Assembly: GCA_010909165.1 (NCBI GenBank)
Contig: MU008175.1
Coordinates: 983,370-1,047,369, forward strand
DNA from: Anthoceros angustus
Taxonomy: Eukaryota > Streptophyta > Anthocerotopsida > Anthocerotales > Anthocerotaceae
Reading direction: 5' to 3'
DNA length: 64,000 bases
Shown here in pieces: positions 43,006 to 55,527 of the stretch (positions are counted from its first letter, which is position 1; every line of letters begins with the position of its first letter). Position numbers and translations under genes: made by a program. The notes beneath the pieces were generated by a model. The model was not told the DNA's origin. It did no database searches and saw nothing but the letters and a program-made list of their open reading frames with translations.

Positions 43006-44680
43006 AACTAGGCAACATTGAAAGTTTCTTTCAAGAGTACATGATAAATTTATTTAGTGTAACACAACATTTACAGTCAGATGGTCGAAAGATGGTTTAC
43101 CATCACATGGTCTTAACATTGCAGCTACCTTCTCCTCTAACACACATAGTATGAACTAACCAATCAAAGAAGTAGTTGGCTGCAACCACCTATTAAAATG
43201 AACAAGTTTGCTGCAGCCACTTATCGAGATCGGCAAGCCAAATGAGATGGTGATGACGTTACAAAAGTCCAAGACAATGGTTGGATTATGTGTTTGGATA
43301 ATTGAATTATTAATATTAAGTGTACGTCTGAATTATTAATATTAAGTGTATTTCTGAATGAATCATAAAAAGATCGACAAGTCTGCATAAACACGAGACT
43401 CGATGAAGACTGAGAAGATCGATGTTTTTGGAGAAATACGGAACGAAGTGAAGACCGAAGAGGGTGACATGTTTGAATAGAGTGACGGGTGGTCTGACAC
43501 GAAACTTTAGCTAATAATGCACTAGCTCATTATACTTTCTTGCATTTCTTAAATGCAAATTTGCTTGTTCGGAGTATGTTTTTTGCATTATTGTGCACTG
43601 TAGTCTCTTCAAACTACTTGCTTTCAAGCTGCGTTTTTGTTTTTCTAAAAGTTTGTGAAAGATCTCTCAAGTACGATACAGGTGATAATCGAGATGACAA
43701 ATCGATTATTGCGTGTGTCATACAAGAGAGATCTTATTGGATAATATGCCCTATAAGTTGTTGACGATTAGATAGAAATGCAGTTTACACAATTATATTG
43801 TCCTTTCATTCTCATGTGTACATTCTAATTAAATAATTTATAACTATATAACTTCAAATATATATTATTCAAATAAAATTGAATAATTATTTTTAAATAA
43901 TAAATTATTCTTAAACACAAGAAACAAAAAGCCAACCATGCTCCTTGTGCTAATAGCCTTCAATATTTGTAGGCCAGCATATTTGACTCCCTTGAAACCG
44001 CTAGCCACATAGAACAAACCAACAAATGCCAATCGTCCTCCATGTGCTAGCCGCCTTGAATATTTGTAGGCCCATCATATTTGACTCCTTGCAACCGGTG
44101 GCCGCGGAGAACAAACAAAATATTGTTTGCAGGTCGAATCGTGAGGAGGGATACGTAGGTAATGTTCCACCGCAGAGAGTCCGATCTTTCATTACACCAG
44201 GGGAGGAAAAAAAAAAAGAGTCCGACCTTTCGAGTCAAAATAGGCGGCGTCTGTATCCTATATATGTATGCCTATGTACGAATCGCGTGAACAGACAGGC
44301 CCCAAAACAGTGACCTAGGACCCCGTGGCTACCACAGGTTGTCTGCAGTGAATATCCTCCCGCGCTGCCTCCCCCCCTCCAGCGGCAGAGGGGACGGAGG
44401 CAGTGGCATTGCCTCCGCGTCTGTCGGATCGGGCCCGCTTTGCTGCCACCCGGCTGCATGTCGCTGTATCCCTCTACCCCCGCGCCTCCTCGTCCCGCCC
44501 AAGCCTTGCGCCTTCGCGGCGCCGCCCGGGCTGTAGCAATTCGGACCCGTCCAGCATTGTGCCGGCACGGTGAGGAACGTGGCGCACTGGGGTCGCTTCT
44601 TGTTGGCGTGCCCTAGTTTGCTCGCCATGGGAAGATTGAGGTGATTTGCCTCCTTCTGTCTGGTTGTCCAGAATTCAAAA
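43006..44680. other. AT-rich intergenic DNA, no gene seen
   Basis: Mostly AT-rich. A 26-bp segment containing tgaattattaatattaagtg is tandemly repeated near 43302-43352. The related sentence-like blocks around 43950-44030 and 44030-44110 (ccgccttgaatatttgtagg) are a diverged tandem pair. The final 300 bp become GC-rich, consistent with the desaturase promoter and leader. Confidence 0.45.
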
Positions 44681-47600
44681 ATGTCGCCACCTTCCTCCGT
44701 GGTCGGCGCTGTCGCGGTGTCCGAGGGTCTGCGCAGTCGGGCCACTGGTGCGGTGAAGGAGGACGGGCTTCCTTTGAAGGAGTTCAGCTTGGGGGAAGTG
44801 GCTTTGCACAATACGCCGGAAGATTGCTGGTTGATTATCTGGGGGAAGGTGTACGACGTAACCGCATGGTAGGCACTCCCGGAGGTGCATTGTTGCTCAC
44901 TGGTGTCTGGGTTGCCGTTGGTCTGTTTTGTCAGGATCTCAGTCTGTCGCATGCGTCTCCTTTCGGCCTCTGTCTGTCGGTCTTTTACGTGTAGCAGTCC
45001 CGAATTGAGGATTTCTAATATGATTCTTCTGAATTCTTGAGCAGGGTCCCCAAACACCCTGGCGGTAGCCTTATATACGTCAAGGCTGGACAGGACTCCA
45101 CGCAGCTGTTTGATTCTTACCATCCTTTATACGTCAGGTACCTTTAGTTTGTATCCTTTTTTGTTACTGTATTAGATGTGGTGCTACGTCCGTATGAACC
45201 TTCCAGCTCAAAGAGTTATGTCTATGTGGTATCTATTTGCTAGTCTGACTGCGTACTCACTCATGGAAGCAATCACTCGGGTCCTTTAACTTTGCAGTGT
45301 TTGTTAATCTGTTTCAGCAAAATACTGGCCAAGTACTGCATTGGTGTCGTGGGTACAAGCCCAGGGGATGCCACTTTAAGGTCATCTGTTGTCCAGTACT
45401 CTGATGCCGCCAGTGAAGAGTTCTATCTGACCCTCAAGCAAAGGGTTGAAGCTTACTTCAAAAAGCACAAGGTATCCTACGACCTTATCTGCAAGTGGTC
45501 CCTCCCCGTTTTGGTGTATGCTGAAGTTCAATGTCCGAATGTCTTGGTGCGAATGGGAACCAGACCTGTGTCTAACCACTCCCGATTGGTTTTTCAGATA
45601 AACCCCAGATTCCATCCTCACATGTTCGTCAAGTCTCTGCTTATATTTACTGGTTTTGTACTGTGTTACTACATAGCCTTCTTTGGAGGCCAAAACTTTG
45701 TCGTTTCTTTACTGTTTGCTCTTGGAATGGGATTCTTTGCTGGTGAGGTTGGTGTCTCCATCCAGCATGACGGCAACCATGGTAATGTTAGCTTTTCTCT
45801 CAGCTCAGTAGTTTGTGAGGGCGGATGTATTTCTTGAAAAATCTCAAAATGTAAGCTGACGTGGCAACCATTTAGTAGGTCTGACTCCTCGGTTCTTGGA
45901 CAGGGGCTTATTCTCAATGGACTGGCCTGGGTTACATAATGGGTGCTAGCTTGGACTTGGTTGGTGCCAGCAGGTATGTGGCGTCCTTTGTACTCTTGCA
46001 AGAATATGTGGATGTACATGCTCGCCATCTTTGGGCTGTCTCTGAATTTTTATAACATGCAGTTTTATGTGGAGGCAGCAGCATGTTGTTGGACATCATT
46101 CCTTCACAAATGTGGACAACTATGACCCAGACATAAGTAAGTCACGGAAGTCACTTCTGATTTTTTTCTTCTTGTGCATGAACCTTTCAATTGAGGCCGG
46201 TTTTGTGCAGGAGTGAAAGATCCTGACTTGCGGAGGGTGACTTCCCATCAACCGAGGCAATGGTACCATGCGTATCAGGTAAACACCAGCGTTGAGATAT
46301 TTCTAGATTTCCCTTTGTTGTTTAATGGTGAAAATGGCTTTTAAGTAATCCTGCTATTTTGTTATGATGCAGCACATATATTTGGGTGTTCTGTATGGAC
46401 TCCTAGCACTGAAAAGCGTTTTTCTTGATGATTTTTCAGCGTATTTTAAGGGAGCCATTGGCCCGTGAGTGCACTCATCTGCTTAGCGTTCTTGTGTGCA
46501 GCTGCTGTCGTGACTTGTATTTGGTTGTGATGCGATGGGAGATCTACTGTGATTTGCTTAAAGATGACTATCTGTACACTTATATCTGGTAGATTGGACA
46601 CTTACATGTGCATCTGGGGTTCAGTGTGAAGGTTGCAAAGATGACACCTCTGGAGTTCAATATCTTCTGTGGGGGAAAGGTCTTCTACGTGCTTTACATG
46701 TTTGTTCTACCCCTTCTATACAGCCACCACAGTACTTCAAATTTCATCATTCTCTATGTTGCTTCGCAGGTTTGTCACGTGACTCTGAGCTGATCCGAAC
46801 TCTGGCTTTCTTAGTTCTTGATGCCCAGAAGAGCGTCCTATTGAATGATGTTGGCTTTCTTTTTCTGCAGCTGGTCACCGGATGGATGCTAGCGTTCCTC
46901 TTCCAGGTTGCCCATGTTGTTGAGGATGCCTCATTTCCAGCGGTTGATTCCAGTGGTGGAACTCCTGTGGTGAACCAGAGCTGGGCAGCTCTTCAGGTTT
47001 TAGTCAACCCTTCTCCGTTACTGCCTTGCCTACCGTTCACGGCATGTCGGGAAGGCTGATTTGTTCTACGGTTTGTTGGCAAATGTTTGACAGGTGAGGA
47101 CGACCACAAACTTCAGCCCCGGATCCTTTTTTTGGACACATGTTAGTGGAGGATTGAACCATCAGGTAACTCGTCTTCTGATCTTCGCAGTGATATTGGC
47201 GTTCTTGAAATTTATGGGGCATGGTTCAGCGGCTTCGGGCGGGCTTAGTAAAGCTGATGATGAGTTGTGTTGTCCGTACCATTTGAGTGGAAAAGCAGTG
47301 ATAAGACTCTTGCAACACACTGAAGCGATACGGGTGATAGAATTGACTTCTTGGACTTTTTAAGAAGCTGATCCAACGGGATTAGCTACGGTCATGTTGT
47401 CCAGTCCCTTTTGGATCGAGGCGTCGTCGGTGGGGATGGTTAATGTAATGGCACTTGACGTGTTGTGCTGTCAGCAGCGCTTTAGTCATCAGGGATAGTG
47501 ATGACTTTGTGCCGCACGGTGAAGCTGTCTAACAACAGTTAGGTGGACTGCTTTGTTGGGAGGGTTGAGCCTGGTCATTATCATGAGGGATGCTGCCATC

Positions 47601-48086
47601 GATTATTAGTGGTTAACTGGCTAATGATGATACGATATTGTCCGTACCATTTGAGTTATCCTCGATGATGATAATTACAGTATGCTGAAGCCATGGATTG
47701 AACCACGGATTTGATGGAACTTGAGCTTGAGTGGTGTATCTCGGGCTAACTTGTTTGGAACATTGTTCTGTTGGATGCTTTCGGCTCACGTTACTGCATT
47801 GTGACCTTTGCAGATCGAACATCATTTGTTTCCATCAGTTTGTCACGTCTATTATCCAGCTATTCAATCCATAGTGAAGGTGACATGCGAAGAATTCAAG
47901 GTTCCTTACACATTTTATCCCTCTGTAAGTGCTTGCTTTCCTTTCTTTCCGTTCCTTACACATTGTGCTCATTTACGCTTGTCTGATGCCGATTTGTCTG
48001 CTTTCTTGTAGTTTTGGACGGCTCTTAAGGCACATTTCAAGTACTTGAGGAAGGTAGGATTGAATGAACTGCGGCTTGATGGTTAA
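44681..48086 (+). CDS. Delta5 fatty acid desaturase (cytochrome b5 fusion, front-end type)
   Basis: Introduces the Delta5 double bond into C20 fatty acids (arachidonate/EPA synthesis) in the ER. Thirteen exons: 44681-44868, 45045-45137, 45318-45471, 45598-45781, 45904-45973, 46063-46136, 46211-46278, 46373-46464, 46625-46769, 46871-46996, 47094-47165, 47814-47924 and 48012-48086 (483 residues). The N-terminal cytochrome b5 domain has the heme motif HPGG and the second His in DSYHPLYVR. The desaturase domain has the three His boxes [13 protein letters not shown] and QIEHH; the Gln in place of the first His of the last box is the front-end signature. Transmembrane pairs lie around [20 protein letters not shown] and [20 protein letters not shown]. 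The C-terminus ([19 protein letters not shown]) matches bryophyte Delta5 rather than Delta6 enzymes. Confidence 0.9.
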
Positions 48087-49129
48087 GTGGATTGTTATCC
48101 TGGCGCAGTGAGAGGCTTAGAGATATGTCGAGGAAGGTAAGAACCTGTCGTTGTAAAGTCTGCTGGGATTTGTCTTCGTGTTGTAGCAAGTGTAGAGTCG
48201 ATTGTATCAAGCTCTTTGCGGCATGCGAAACTAATTAGCCTAGCTGACTACTGCAGGACAACTTTTCACCCGCATGGACCAGCCATCATTGAAACCATAT
48301 TTCAGGAGACTGTACCATACGCTAGATGTGAAATAATATCCACAACCAGATTCTTTGCATGCTAGCTCACGGCTCGCAAAAGAGCTCACTTGCTTGGGCA
48401 GGCTAAAGTTTTCTGGGGGATCGTGCGGGTAAGCTCACCTCCTCTACCTGCCATTTATGTCCTTTCTCGATTGCCGTCCTTTCAGATATTTAGATCAGCA
48501 TATCGTAAGTCCGAGGTGTCTATGGACCACGGAAGGCTTAGGAGGGCAGCCTCTTTACTTCATGAGCTTCTCCGTCAGCGGAACTACGCAATTATTTCTG
48601 AAACGATAATAGGTAGTGGGGTGGAGAGGATCACCCAATCAGGAAGTATTCCAACTTCTTGGGATCAGCCTGACCCGAACTGGTTTAGCGAGGGCGGGCT
48701 TAGGTGGCGTTGTGTGGCCGATGTTTTCCGCCTGTTGGACCAACTGCAGTGCGGCGTGGCCGCCCGTTGAAGGGGCATCATCTTGTCTATGCCCAAATAA
48801 TCGATCGGAAGTGAAGGGGATGTTCATTTCTTGCTTCACAGGTGGATTGCATATCATGGCGCTGTGCACATGGTTTCGCATCATGGGTTGAGACGTTTGA
48901 CGACCTGACCGCACTACTCCATGTACTCACCGCTAAACGTCTTGATCCGTAGCAGACGCCTAGAAACTCAATCAAGAATCAATCCGTAGCAGACCCCTCG
49001 AAATTCAATCAAGAATCAATCAGGACACATACCCCGTGTCTGTTTGGGTGACTTTTCGTTGGTCGTCGTAGGTTTATGGCCATTCGTGGAGGACGACGAA
49101 CAAGCTGAAACCCATATACACGATACACA
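48087..49129. other. Intergenic with one unassigned ORF
   Basis: An ORF on the plus strand at 48390-48770 (126 codons) includes RLRRAASLLHELLRQRN and a Trp-rich segment, but I recognise no family and see no splice support. At about 48950-49020 a 36-bp unit containing ctcaatcaagaatcaatc is directly duplicated. Confidence 0.35.
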
Positions 49130-49420
49130 CCCGAAGCGAAGCCAAATCGGAACATGTCCATGGTCCCCCGTCACCTCCGGTAGGCACTCCAACAATCGCC
49201 TCTGCTAGGGGATGAGCATCCAAATCAATCACTTCCCTGCCTCTTATATTCATTGCTCATGTTCTCATCCATATCCTTGAATTCTTTCCAAAGAAAACTA
49301 ACAAGCTACTATATGCTAGCAAGGTATCTAGTTAAAATATTCACTTAAATCTATAACTTTAGTTTCTTAAGCTTAAGTGCTAATGAGCACAACCGATTGT
49401 ATTTCAGTTAAATGCCTTAA
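49130..49420 (-). pseudogene. Degenerate relative of the acidic repeat gene at 52.6 kb
   Basis: On the minus strand an acceptor-like tttcttt run is followed by a gaattcaaggatatgg segment that matches the start of the last exon of the gene at 52603-53277 and the copy at 54160-54560. The matching order of upstream intron, exon start and gcatcc/gcctct repeats shows common descent. The frame is not maintained. Confidence 0.5.
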
Positions 49421-49479
49421 GTTCCACTTGGTTAGCTTTACGATGGAAGGCGCTGCATGAAGAAGGGTTCCTGGGGCGT

Positions 49480-50560
49480 AGACCCGCCGCATCTCCGTAA
49501 GCAGACCGGCGTCAAGAAAGGAAACTAGAGGAACTAACTAATACAAATGAGGAAAACTACTTCGTTCAGAATTCGTTTATCAAACATGTATTGTAATATT
49601 TTTTGCTATACTTTTTTAATAAAGTGCGAAGCGGTTTCTCCTATAGCGTGGCGAGCAAAAACAAGGAGATAAAAGAAATATCTGCGCTTTCGAAAGCGCA
49701 GCGCGCCTTCATTCGCCACACTCGGAGAGGAGAACAAGTTTTTCTTCGAGAAATTGCAAAGAAAGAAAAACCGTGTTATCTTCTCTCCTCTTTTTTCTTT
49801 TCTTGTTAGAGAACACTATATGTGTTTTCTTTTCTCATTAGAGAACGCTATATGCGTTTCTTGCATATCCTTATTCGCTTCGCAGTGCGCAGCGCATAGC
49901 TTGAAGTCAAAAGCCTTCCCTCGAGGGCCTCGCTGGACTTGTCGGAGATGTACGCAAATTTACCTCATTAAAGGTTAGAACGATATTACATTGAATCAGG
50001 TACAATAGGTCTTGATTGGTTGAAAATCAGGGAGCAAGATATTAACACATTGCTCAAAAATAAAGATCGAGGTGATTTCGTCCTTACATCTCAACGCACT
50101 AGTACCCGCTTCGATAGGGTTACCCTTACCCATGAATTCAATCATTGAAGAGAGTAAGCTCTCGAAGAAACTTACAAACTCATATAATAGTTTTAGAGCC
50201 ACTCAGACTGTGCCTTATTTGACTTTCTAACATATTTATACAGGCCTCACGAGAGGCTCATAACTAAAGTCGCTTCTAAATCCTATTTTATAGTTGTGGC
50301 ACCTTTACTTTCCGCAACAAAGTGACAAGGGTTACAATAAAGTCGGAAAAATAAAGAAGATTTAAAAGCTACATCATACTCAAGTTTATTATCGAGGCCC
50401 AGAAAAGAAGCTTGCTTCTTCTCTCATCCCTATTTGCTTGCTAACAGAAAGGCCTCTAGTACTCAAGTCTTTGGGAATTTCCCGCATACGCCCAAGTTTA
50501 GCCATGACACCTTCTACTCATACCATTACCTGTCACTTAATTTACGAGAGTTAATATGAA
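49480..50560. other. Possible organelle-derived (mitochondrial-like) insertion
   Basis: Sequence style changes here: hairpin-like words such as gaagcttgcttc, gcgctttcgaaagcgc and gaagcgg, and tags such as agaaaggcctctagtac, recall plant mitochondrial intergenic DNA. A 68-codon frame at 49603-49809 includes LSKAQRAFIRHTRRGEQVF and a further frame at 50000-50110 includes RGDFVLTSQRTSTRF. I cannot name a mitochondrial gene, so this rests on style only. Confidence 0.3.
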
Positions 50561-52602
50561 TTTCTTAAATTGTAACAACTTCTCTCCACTTGAACTAACA
50601 ATGTCTACAGTCATTGCAGATTTTGACCGATTACTCTTTCTTTACCTACCAAATATATATTGATATAAGTGATGAATGAAAGTATATAGCTACACGGAAT
50701 CATGGCAAGTGGCACCACGCTTGCATACAAATACAAGGATAAACTACGCGATGGGCTACCCTATAGATGGTGGTGCAATTGGTATTTTGTGGTCAAGGAC
50801 ACGGTAACTGTGAATTTGACTAGGGTTATGTATTTTGCTTGAAAAAATGAAACGAGAACTCTCTGGAGACTTTTGAGGCCTCCATCTATTCATGGTGGCT
50901 AGATTATTGGAGTTCTGCAGGACTCTTGGCTTCGGTTCATCATTCTTGGTCGTTAGTATCCAGCCGTAGCTGCTGTGAGCATGGGGATAACTTGACTACC
51001 CTACCCTAACTAAAAATTCTTCTTCTTTTTTTTCTTACCATTCAAGTGCTAGTCTTTTAAGTTATGCGCCTAGGAAGCTTTTAGAAAGACAAAGGTTGAA
51101 AGTAAGTAATATCTTTTCATGACATTCTATTCGCCGTAGAGAAGGCTTCAAGCTCTCAAACATATGTTTCTGCTTGAAATGCACAAACTGTCAAACACTT
51201 GAATTTTGTAAACGATGTTATTATATAAGGTTTAGGGTTTGCAAAAACTCACGTTTTGGAAACAACTAGCAATCAGGAGGGGTTTAGTGAGATCGCCTCT
51301 CTGGAATTACCGTATGACCATTGCATTAAGAAACCTCCATGTGGCCTTCACACTTTGCGCTGCTTTCTTCTCTAACGGCGCACGTGAAGTAGAGGCTATC
51401 GTCAAATACGTCGTTACAAGAAACTATAGGGTTAGAGTTTACATTGCCACGGCCGCTTGTACGTGTTCCAATAGGTGTCTCTATATTAGTTGACCTGACT
51501 TCAACTAGGCAGCGTGTTCCATTTCGTCGGCAATAACCAATCCAATGTTGTGGTTCATTTCCATATCTTCATCCGATGGTTGGTCATGAACGTCACCCCA
51601 ATCATCTATCCTTCTCGCTTGGGCTTGAAATCCTTGAAGTTGGAATAACTTGGTTTTGATAAGCTCTTGTGTCCCATGTGTAAAGTACTCTTTCGCGTCA
51701 ATGCAAACCCATATGCCAAAATGAGTGTATCTGAAATTAGGAGTCAATCAAGGCGCTTAGGATTTACGCAGGGCAACATGGTACGCAAGCATGACCTGTC
51801 TAGTACGCAATGTTTCCTATTTTAATTATATCTAGCAACAGAAATGAGAAAAAAAATCACAAAATACCATATTTTAGGGGGAGTGCACAAACGTGCTTGC
51901 ACACTAGCCCCAACAATATTAGTATTTTTAATATATTTTTTGATTTTTTTGATGTTTTAAAGGGTTCGTTTTGGCATTTTCAACCTCTTTTCAGCCTTTT
52001 AGATACGAAAGTGTGCAAACATGTTTGCGCATTTGTGCATTTCACTTCCTTCTTGTAATAATCGAACTCTAGCAGCCTGATCTTGCGCCATTAACATGCT
52101 CACACTCTGAACACTTAACATGCAAATTTGAATATGTACTCATCTTGACTACTTAACCCTCATGTTTTTCCTCGTGATCAAAACTTTGAAAAAGTTCTCG
52201 AGGTCTTCAACATCTCCAGATTTTTGGCATGGGCCCAGCTCCTTGAGCATACCCTACTTATCTCATTCCCGCATAGTACGTAAATTTCCACTGTCTGAGA
52301 GATAAGGTCTAGTAGGATTTCCAAAGTGAGAGTAGTGATAAGAATGACTGGTGCGAGGGGAAGAGCGGAGCACAAGTACAACAACATTGTGTTTTGTAAA
52401 AGTTCCAAAATTTTGTATTACTTTGGCTCCTGTGAATGACCTTATTTTATGTGTCATCGGAATGTGCTACAATTTGAGAACCCTTTCGTTTATTCCTGAG
52501 TAAATAACATCTCAACTCTTAAAGGTTTAGTTTCTGTGCGGATTTTCCAACGTTGAAATGAAGGGGGCTTGTGCAAAAAGGGGTGATCCGAGAAACCTAT
52601 TT
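50561..52602. other. AT-rich intergenic DNA
   Basis: No gene recognised other than the short minus-strand ORF listed at 51505-51747. A weak inverted similarity (gtgcacaaacgtgcttgcac against gtgtgcaaacatgtttgcgc) lies at about 51882-52035. Confidence 0.4.
51505..51747 (-). CDS. Hypothetical protein, probable last exon
   Basis: On the minus strand an acceptor-like atttcag (near 51733) precedes a coding-like stretch with THFGIWVCIDAKEYFTHG, KTKLFQLQGFQAQARRIDD and an acidic end containing DEDMEMNH. I do not recognise the family. The pattern of charged and aromatic residues suggests real coding ancestry, possibly a transposable-element protein. The upstream exon was not identified. Confidence 0.35.
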   Translation of the reverse strand: MTPNFRYTHFGIWVCIDAKEYFTHGTQELIKTKLFQLQGFQAQARRIDDWGDVHDQPSDEDMEMNHNIGLVIADEMEHAA

Positions 52603-53277
52603 CTACCCAGATGCTGTTATAGAGACCCATTTCTCCTCCTCCTCCTCTTCTTCTTCCCCTTCTTCCCCTTCTTCTTCTTCCCCTTCTTCCCCTTCTTCTT
52701 CTTCTTCTTCTTCTTCTTGTCCTTCATTATTTTGTTGTTCATCATCTTGTTTTTCATCACATTTTCTTTCATCGCTGACATCATATTCTAGTTCTTCATC
52801 ACCTTTATGACATTTTTGTTCTCGTACCATTCTGAACGAAGAAGTAGAATCTGCCACGTTTGCTCCTTCATCTGCCGTTTTGTAAGAAGAAGTAGAATCT
52901 GCATCACTTGCTCCTTCATCTGCCATTGTGTAAGAAGAAGTAGAATTTGCACCGCTTGCTCCTTCATCTGCCGCTATGTAGCTTGCTTTTTCTTCAGAAG
53001 AAATAGAACCTACGTCGATTGCTCCTCCTTCTACATTGCCTTCTTCTTGAGAGTTTGCCACTTCTTCTTCTACATTGCCTTCAGTAGGCACATCAACACT
53101 CGCCTCTACTCCAGGTCGAGAATCCAAATCACTCCCCGGCACACTCGCGTCTATTACAGAACGAACATCCAAATTACTCTCGGGCACATTCGCCTCTACT
53201 TTAGAACGAGCATCCGAATTACTTATGTGCTTTGGAACTACAATGCCCATCCTGACATCAATATCTTCGAATTCTCT
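52603..53277 (-). CDS. Acidic, repeat-containing hypothetical protein (last exon)
   Basis: An intron acceptor (ttttctttcag) at about 53278 is followed by a long open frame of about 224 residues: REFEDIDVRMGIVVPKH, then Ser/Asp/Glu-rich repeats. The first repeat set resembles DARSKVEANVPESNLD with three to four versions. The second set has three to four units like DEGASDADSTSSYKTA. The C-terminus is a polyglutamate block broken by single Gly residues (about 52620-52705 on the plus strand as TTC/CCT repeats), then VSITASG. It is likely intrinsically disordered. No function can be assigned. The first exon was not found. Two degenerate relatives flank it at 49130-49420 and 54160-54560, so the region has expanded by local duplication. 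Confidence 0.5.
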   Translation of the reverse strand, partial: REFEDIDVRMGIVVPKHISNSDARSKVEANVPESNLDVRSVIDASVPGSDLDSRPGVEASVDVPTEGNVEEEVANSQEEGNVEGGAIDVGSISSEEKASYIAADEGASGANSTSSYTMADEGASDADSTSSYKTADEGANVADSTSSFRMVREQKCHKGDEELEYDVSDERKCDEKQDDEQQNNEGQEEEEEEEEGEEGEEEEGEEGEEEEEEEEKWVSITASG

Positions 53278-54159
53278 CTGAAAGAAAATAAAAAAGTTGC
53301 TATATGTTAGCCAGACATGGTGTTAGAATATTGACACAAATATTTAGAGCTCTAACTACATAAGCTCAAGCACTTACGAGCCCATTGCATTATACAATCC
53401 CTGAGTCATCGGTCTTTTTAGGTCTTTATATATATGTAGGACACTTCCCAATACGAATTTAAATTTTGGGTCTCTAATTCTATGTCCTCGCATGAATTCC
53501 AAGTTTCCCTAGACTTTCTATGCCTTTGTATAAATATAAGGTTTCTTCATGTCCTTATCAATGTTTTTAGATATAAAGATAAAATTAAGTCTACAAATCT
53601 TTTATTATAACCCTTTCATCTCCTTGGCTATGACGATGGCCTTCCATCTCATGAATAGCCTGTGAGATGGAAGGACCTTATCATAGCCATGGCGATGAAA
53701 GGACCAGCCGGCGGGAGGTAAAAGGATAGATCTATGAGGAGGAATAATTATGGAAAGGCAGACACACGTTTTATCTAATAATTTGACAATAAAAATATAT
53801 ATTTTATTAATAATTTAATATTCGATTGAGTTTGACAGCCCTAGAGCACTTGAAGATGGATAGATTGATGAAAAATAATCGAATAATCTTGCACTGGTAC
53901 CGGAGCACAACCGATGCCCTCAAACATTTGAATATTATATTACTATTCAAGTACTATATTAGATAAAATTATCTGAGGAAATAAAAACCAAATTGTGATT
54001 CAACTTTATGTCTTAACTTCAATATCTTTATGGCTTACCCACCTGTCTTCAAAAAAAGACTATTTTCCAATCTATGCTGTTGTGTTGCATATTCTCAATG
54101 GCCTAGAAAAATCAATAAGTGGGTGGAGGTAGCATCAGGGTATTTTGGATCTTCAATCT

Positions 54160-54560
54160 CTCTGCCGAAGCCAAAGCCAAATCCTAACATCTCCATGCCG
54201 TCTGGTCATCTCTTATAGGCACACCAACAACCGCCTCTACCTTAAAACGAGCATCGAGTCATCTCTGGTAGACACACCAACAACCGCCTCTACCTTAGAA
54301 CGAGCATCCGGTCATCTCTGGTAGGCACACCAACAACCGCCTCTACCTTAGAACGAGCATCCAAATTACTCCTCTACCTTTGCAGTTCATCGCTCATCTT
54401 TCATACATATCCTCTGGTTCTTGCAAAAGAAAATTAACAAGCTAGACAATATGCTAGCAAGATACCCTGTTAGAATATCCACTTTAGTCTTATAACTCTA
54501 GTTTCCTAATCTCAAGCACATGCGAGCATAACGAACTATATAATCATTAAGTTGTAGATG
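54160..54560 (-). pseudogene. Second degenerate relative of the acidic repeat gene
   Basis: Matches 49130-49420 and the 5' part of 52603-53277 in the same orientation, including the intron-like stretch (ttgttaattttctt) and the start of the exon. It contains three 53-bp tandem units, at 54205-54257, 54258-54310 and 54311-54363, each with caccaacaaccgcctctacc. Because 53 is not divisible by three, the duplication breaks the frame. Confidence 0.6.
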
Positions 54561-55527
54561 CTTCTAGGGCTTTATATATGTAGGACTCTTTCCAACACAT
54601 GGTCAAATTCCATGTCTTTACTCGTTAAGCTATAGATGCTTCTAGACCTCATGTGTGAGACTCTTTCTACCACGTTTCTTAAGTTTTCTATGCTTTTATG
54701 TATATACATGACTGTTCCAAACACAGGCTCAAATCCCAAGTCTCTTAAGTCTGCTTCCTTATCGTCTCTTAAGTCTGCTTCCTTATCGTTTTGTTACACC
54801 GTTTACTTATGGTCCAAATAGAAGTTACGAAGAATCTATTGTCAATGTTCATACTGCATAACCATAGTCCAGCTTTGTGCAAAGAAGCTCTAGTTCGGTG
54901 TCATATGAAACTAGAAGCTCAATGACAACCTTACAAAGCTTACAAGGTTTAGAAAAAGACTGGTTACTTTTTCTGCGGCGTAATTTTAACCAGTTTGGGC
55001 CAATGAAGCTGTGTACGAACTACGAAGCGCTGCAAAAGGCGGTGCGAAAACCGAGCGGAGTCCGAAGAGGTGAGCAGCTTGCGGCACACAGACACGAAGT
55101 CCTGGATCTGGATGACCCAGTGTCAGATAGGTGGGTAGGAGTGAGAAAGAGCGTGACATGTGGAGAGGCAGTTACCCGGGCTCGGGGCCTGGCCATCACG
55201 CTGGAAGGCTGGAATTGCTAACAAAGGCGAAGGCGACAAACAGGGAATACCGGCTGCCGCTGCGGGATGCCAGGCTTCCCTTCAATATCCACATCAGATA
55301 TTGCGCCTGTCACGCCCGCATAACGTCGCCGCTGCCCACATCCCCGGCTCTATTTACCTCCCACAAGCCTCGCTCCCTGTAAGTCACAAAGCAGCAGCGG
55401 CATCAGCAGCAGCTGCTTTTGGGACCACGCCCAGCTTGCGCAACGCGATTTTGAGCTCGTACAGCACAAGGCAAATTTTGCCCATCTTGATGAGCAGGAG
55501 CTCTCGCGGCTGAGAATCCAGGACGCC
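54561..55527. other. Intergenic; upstream region of xanthine dehydrogenase
   Basis: AT-rich to about 54900, then GC-rich towards the XDH start. Short ORFs here are not recognisable. A 19-bp unit containing tctcttaagtctgcttcct is duplicated near 54750. Confidence 0.4.

Noticed and set aside
44329-45123. 264-codon minus-strand ORF
   Set aside because: Overlaps desaturase exons 1 and 2 in antisense; splice signals and b5 motifs are on the plus strand.
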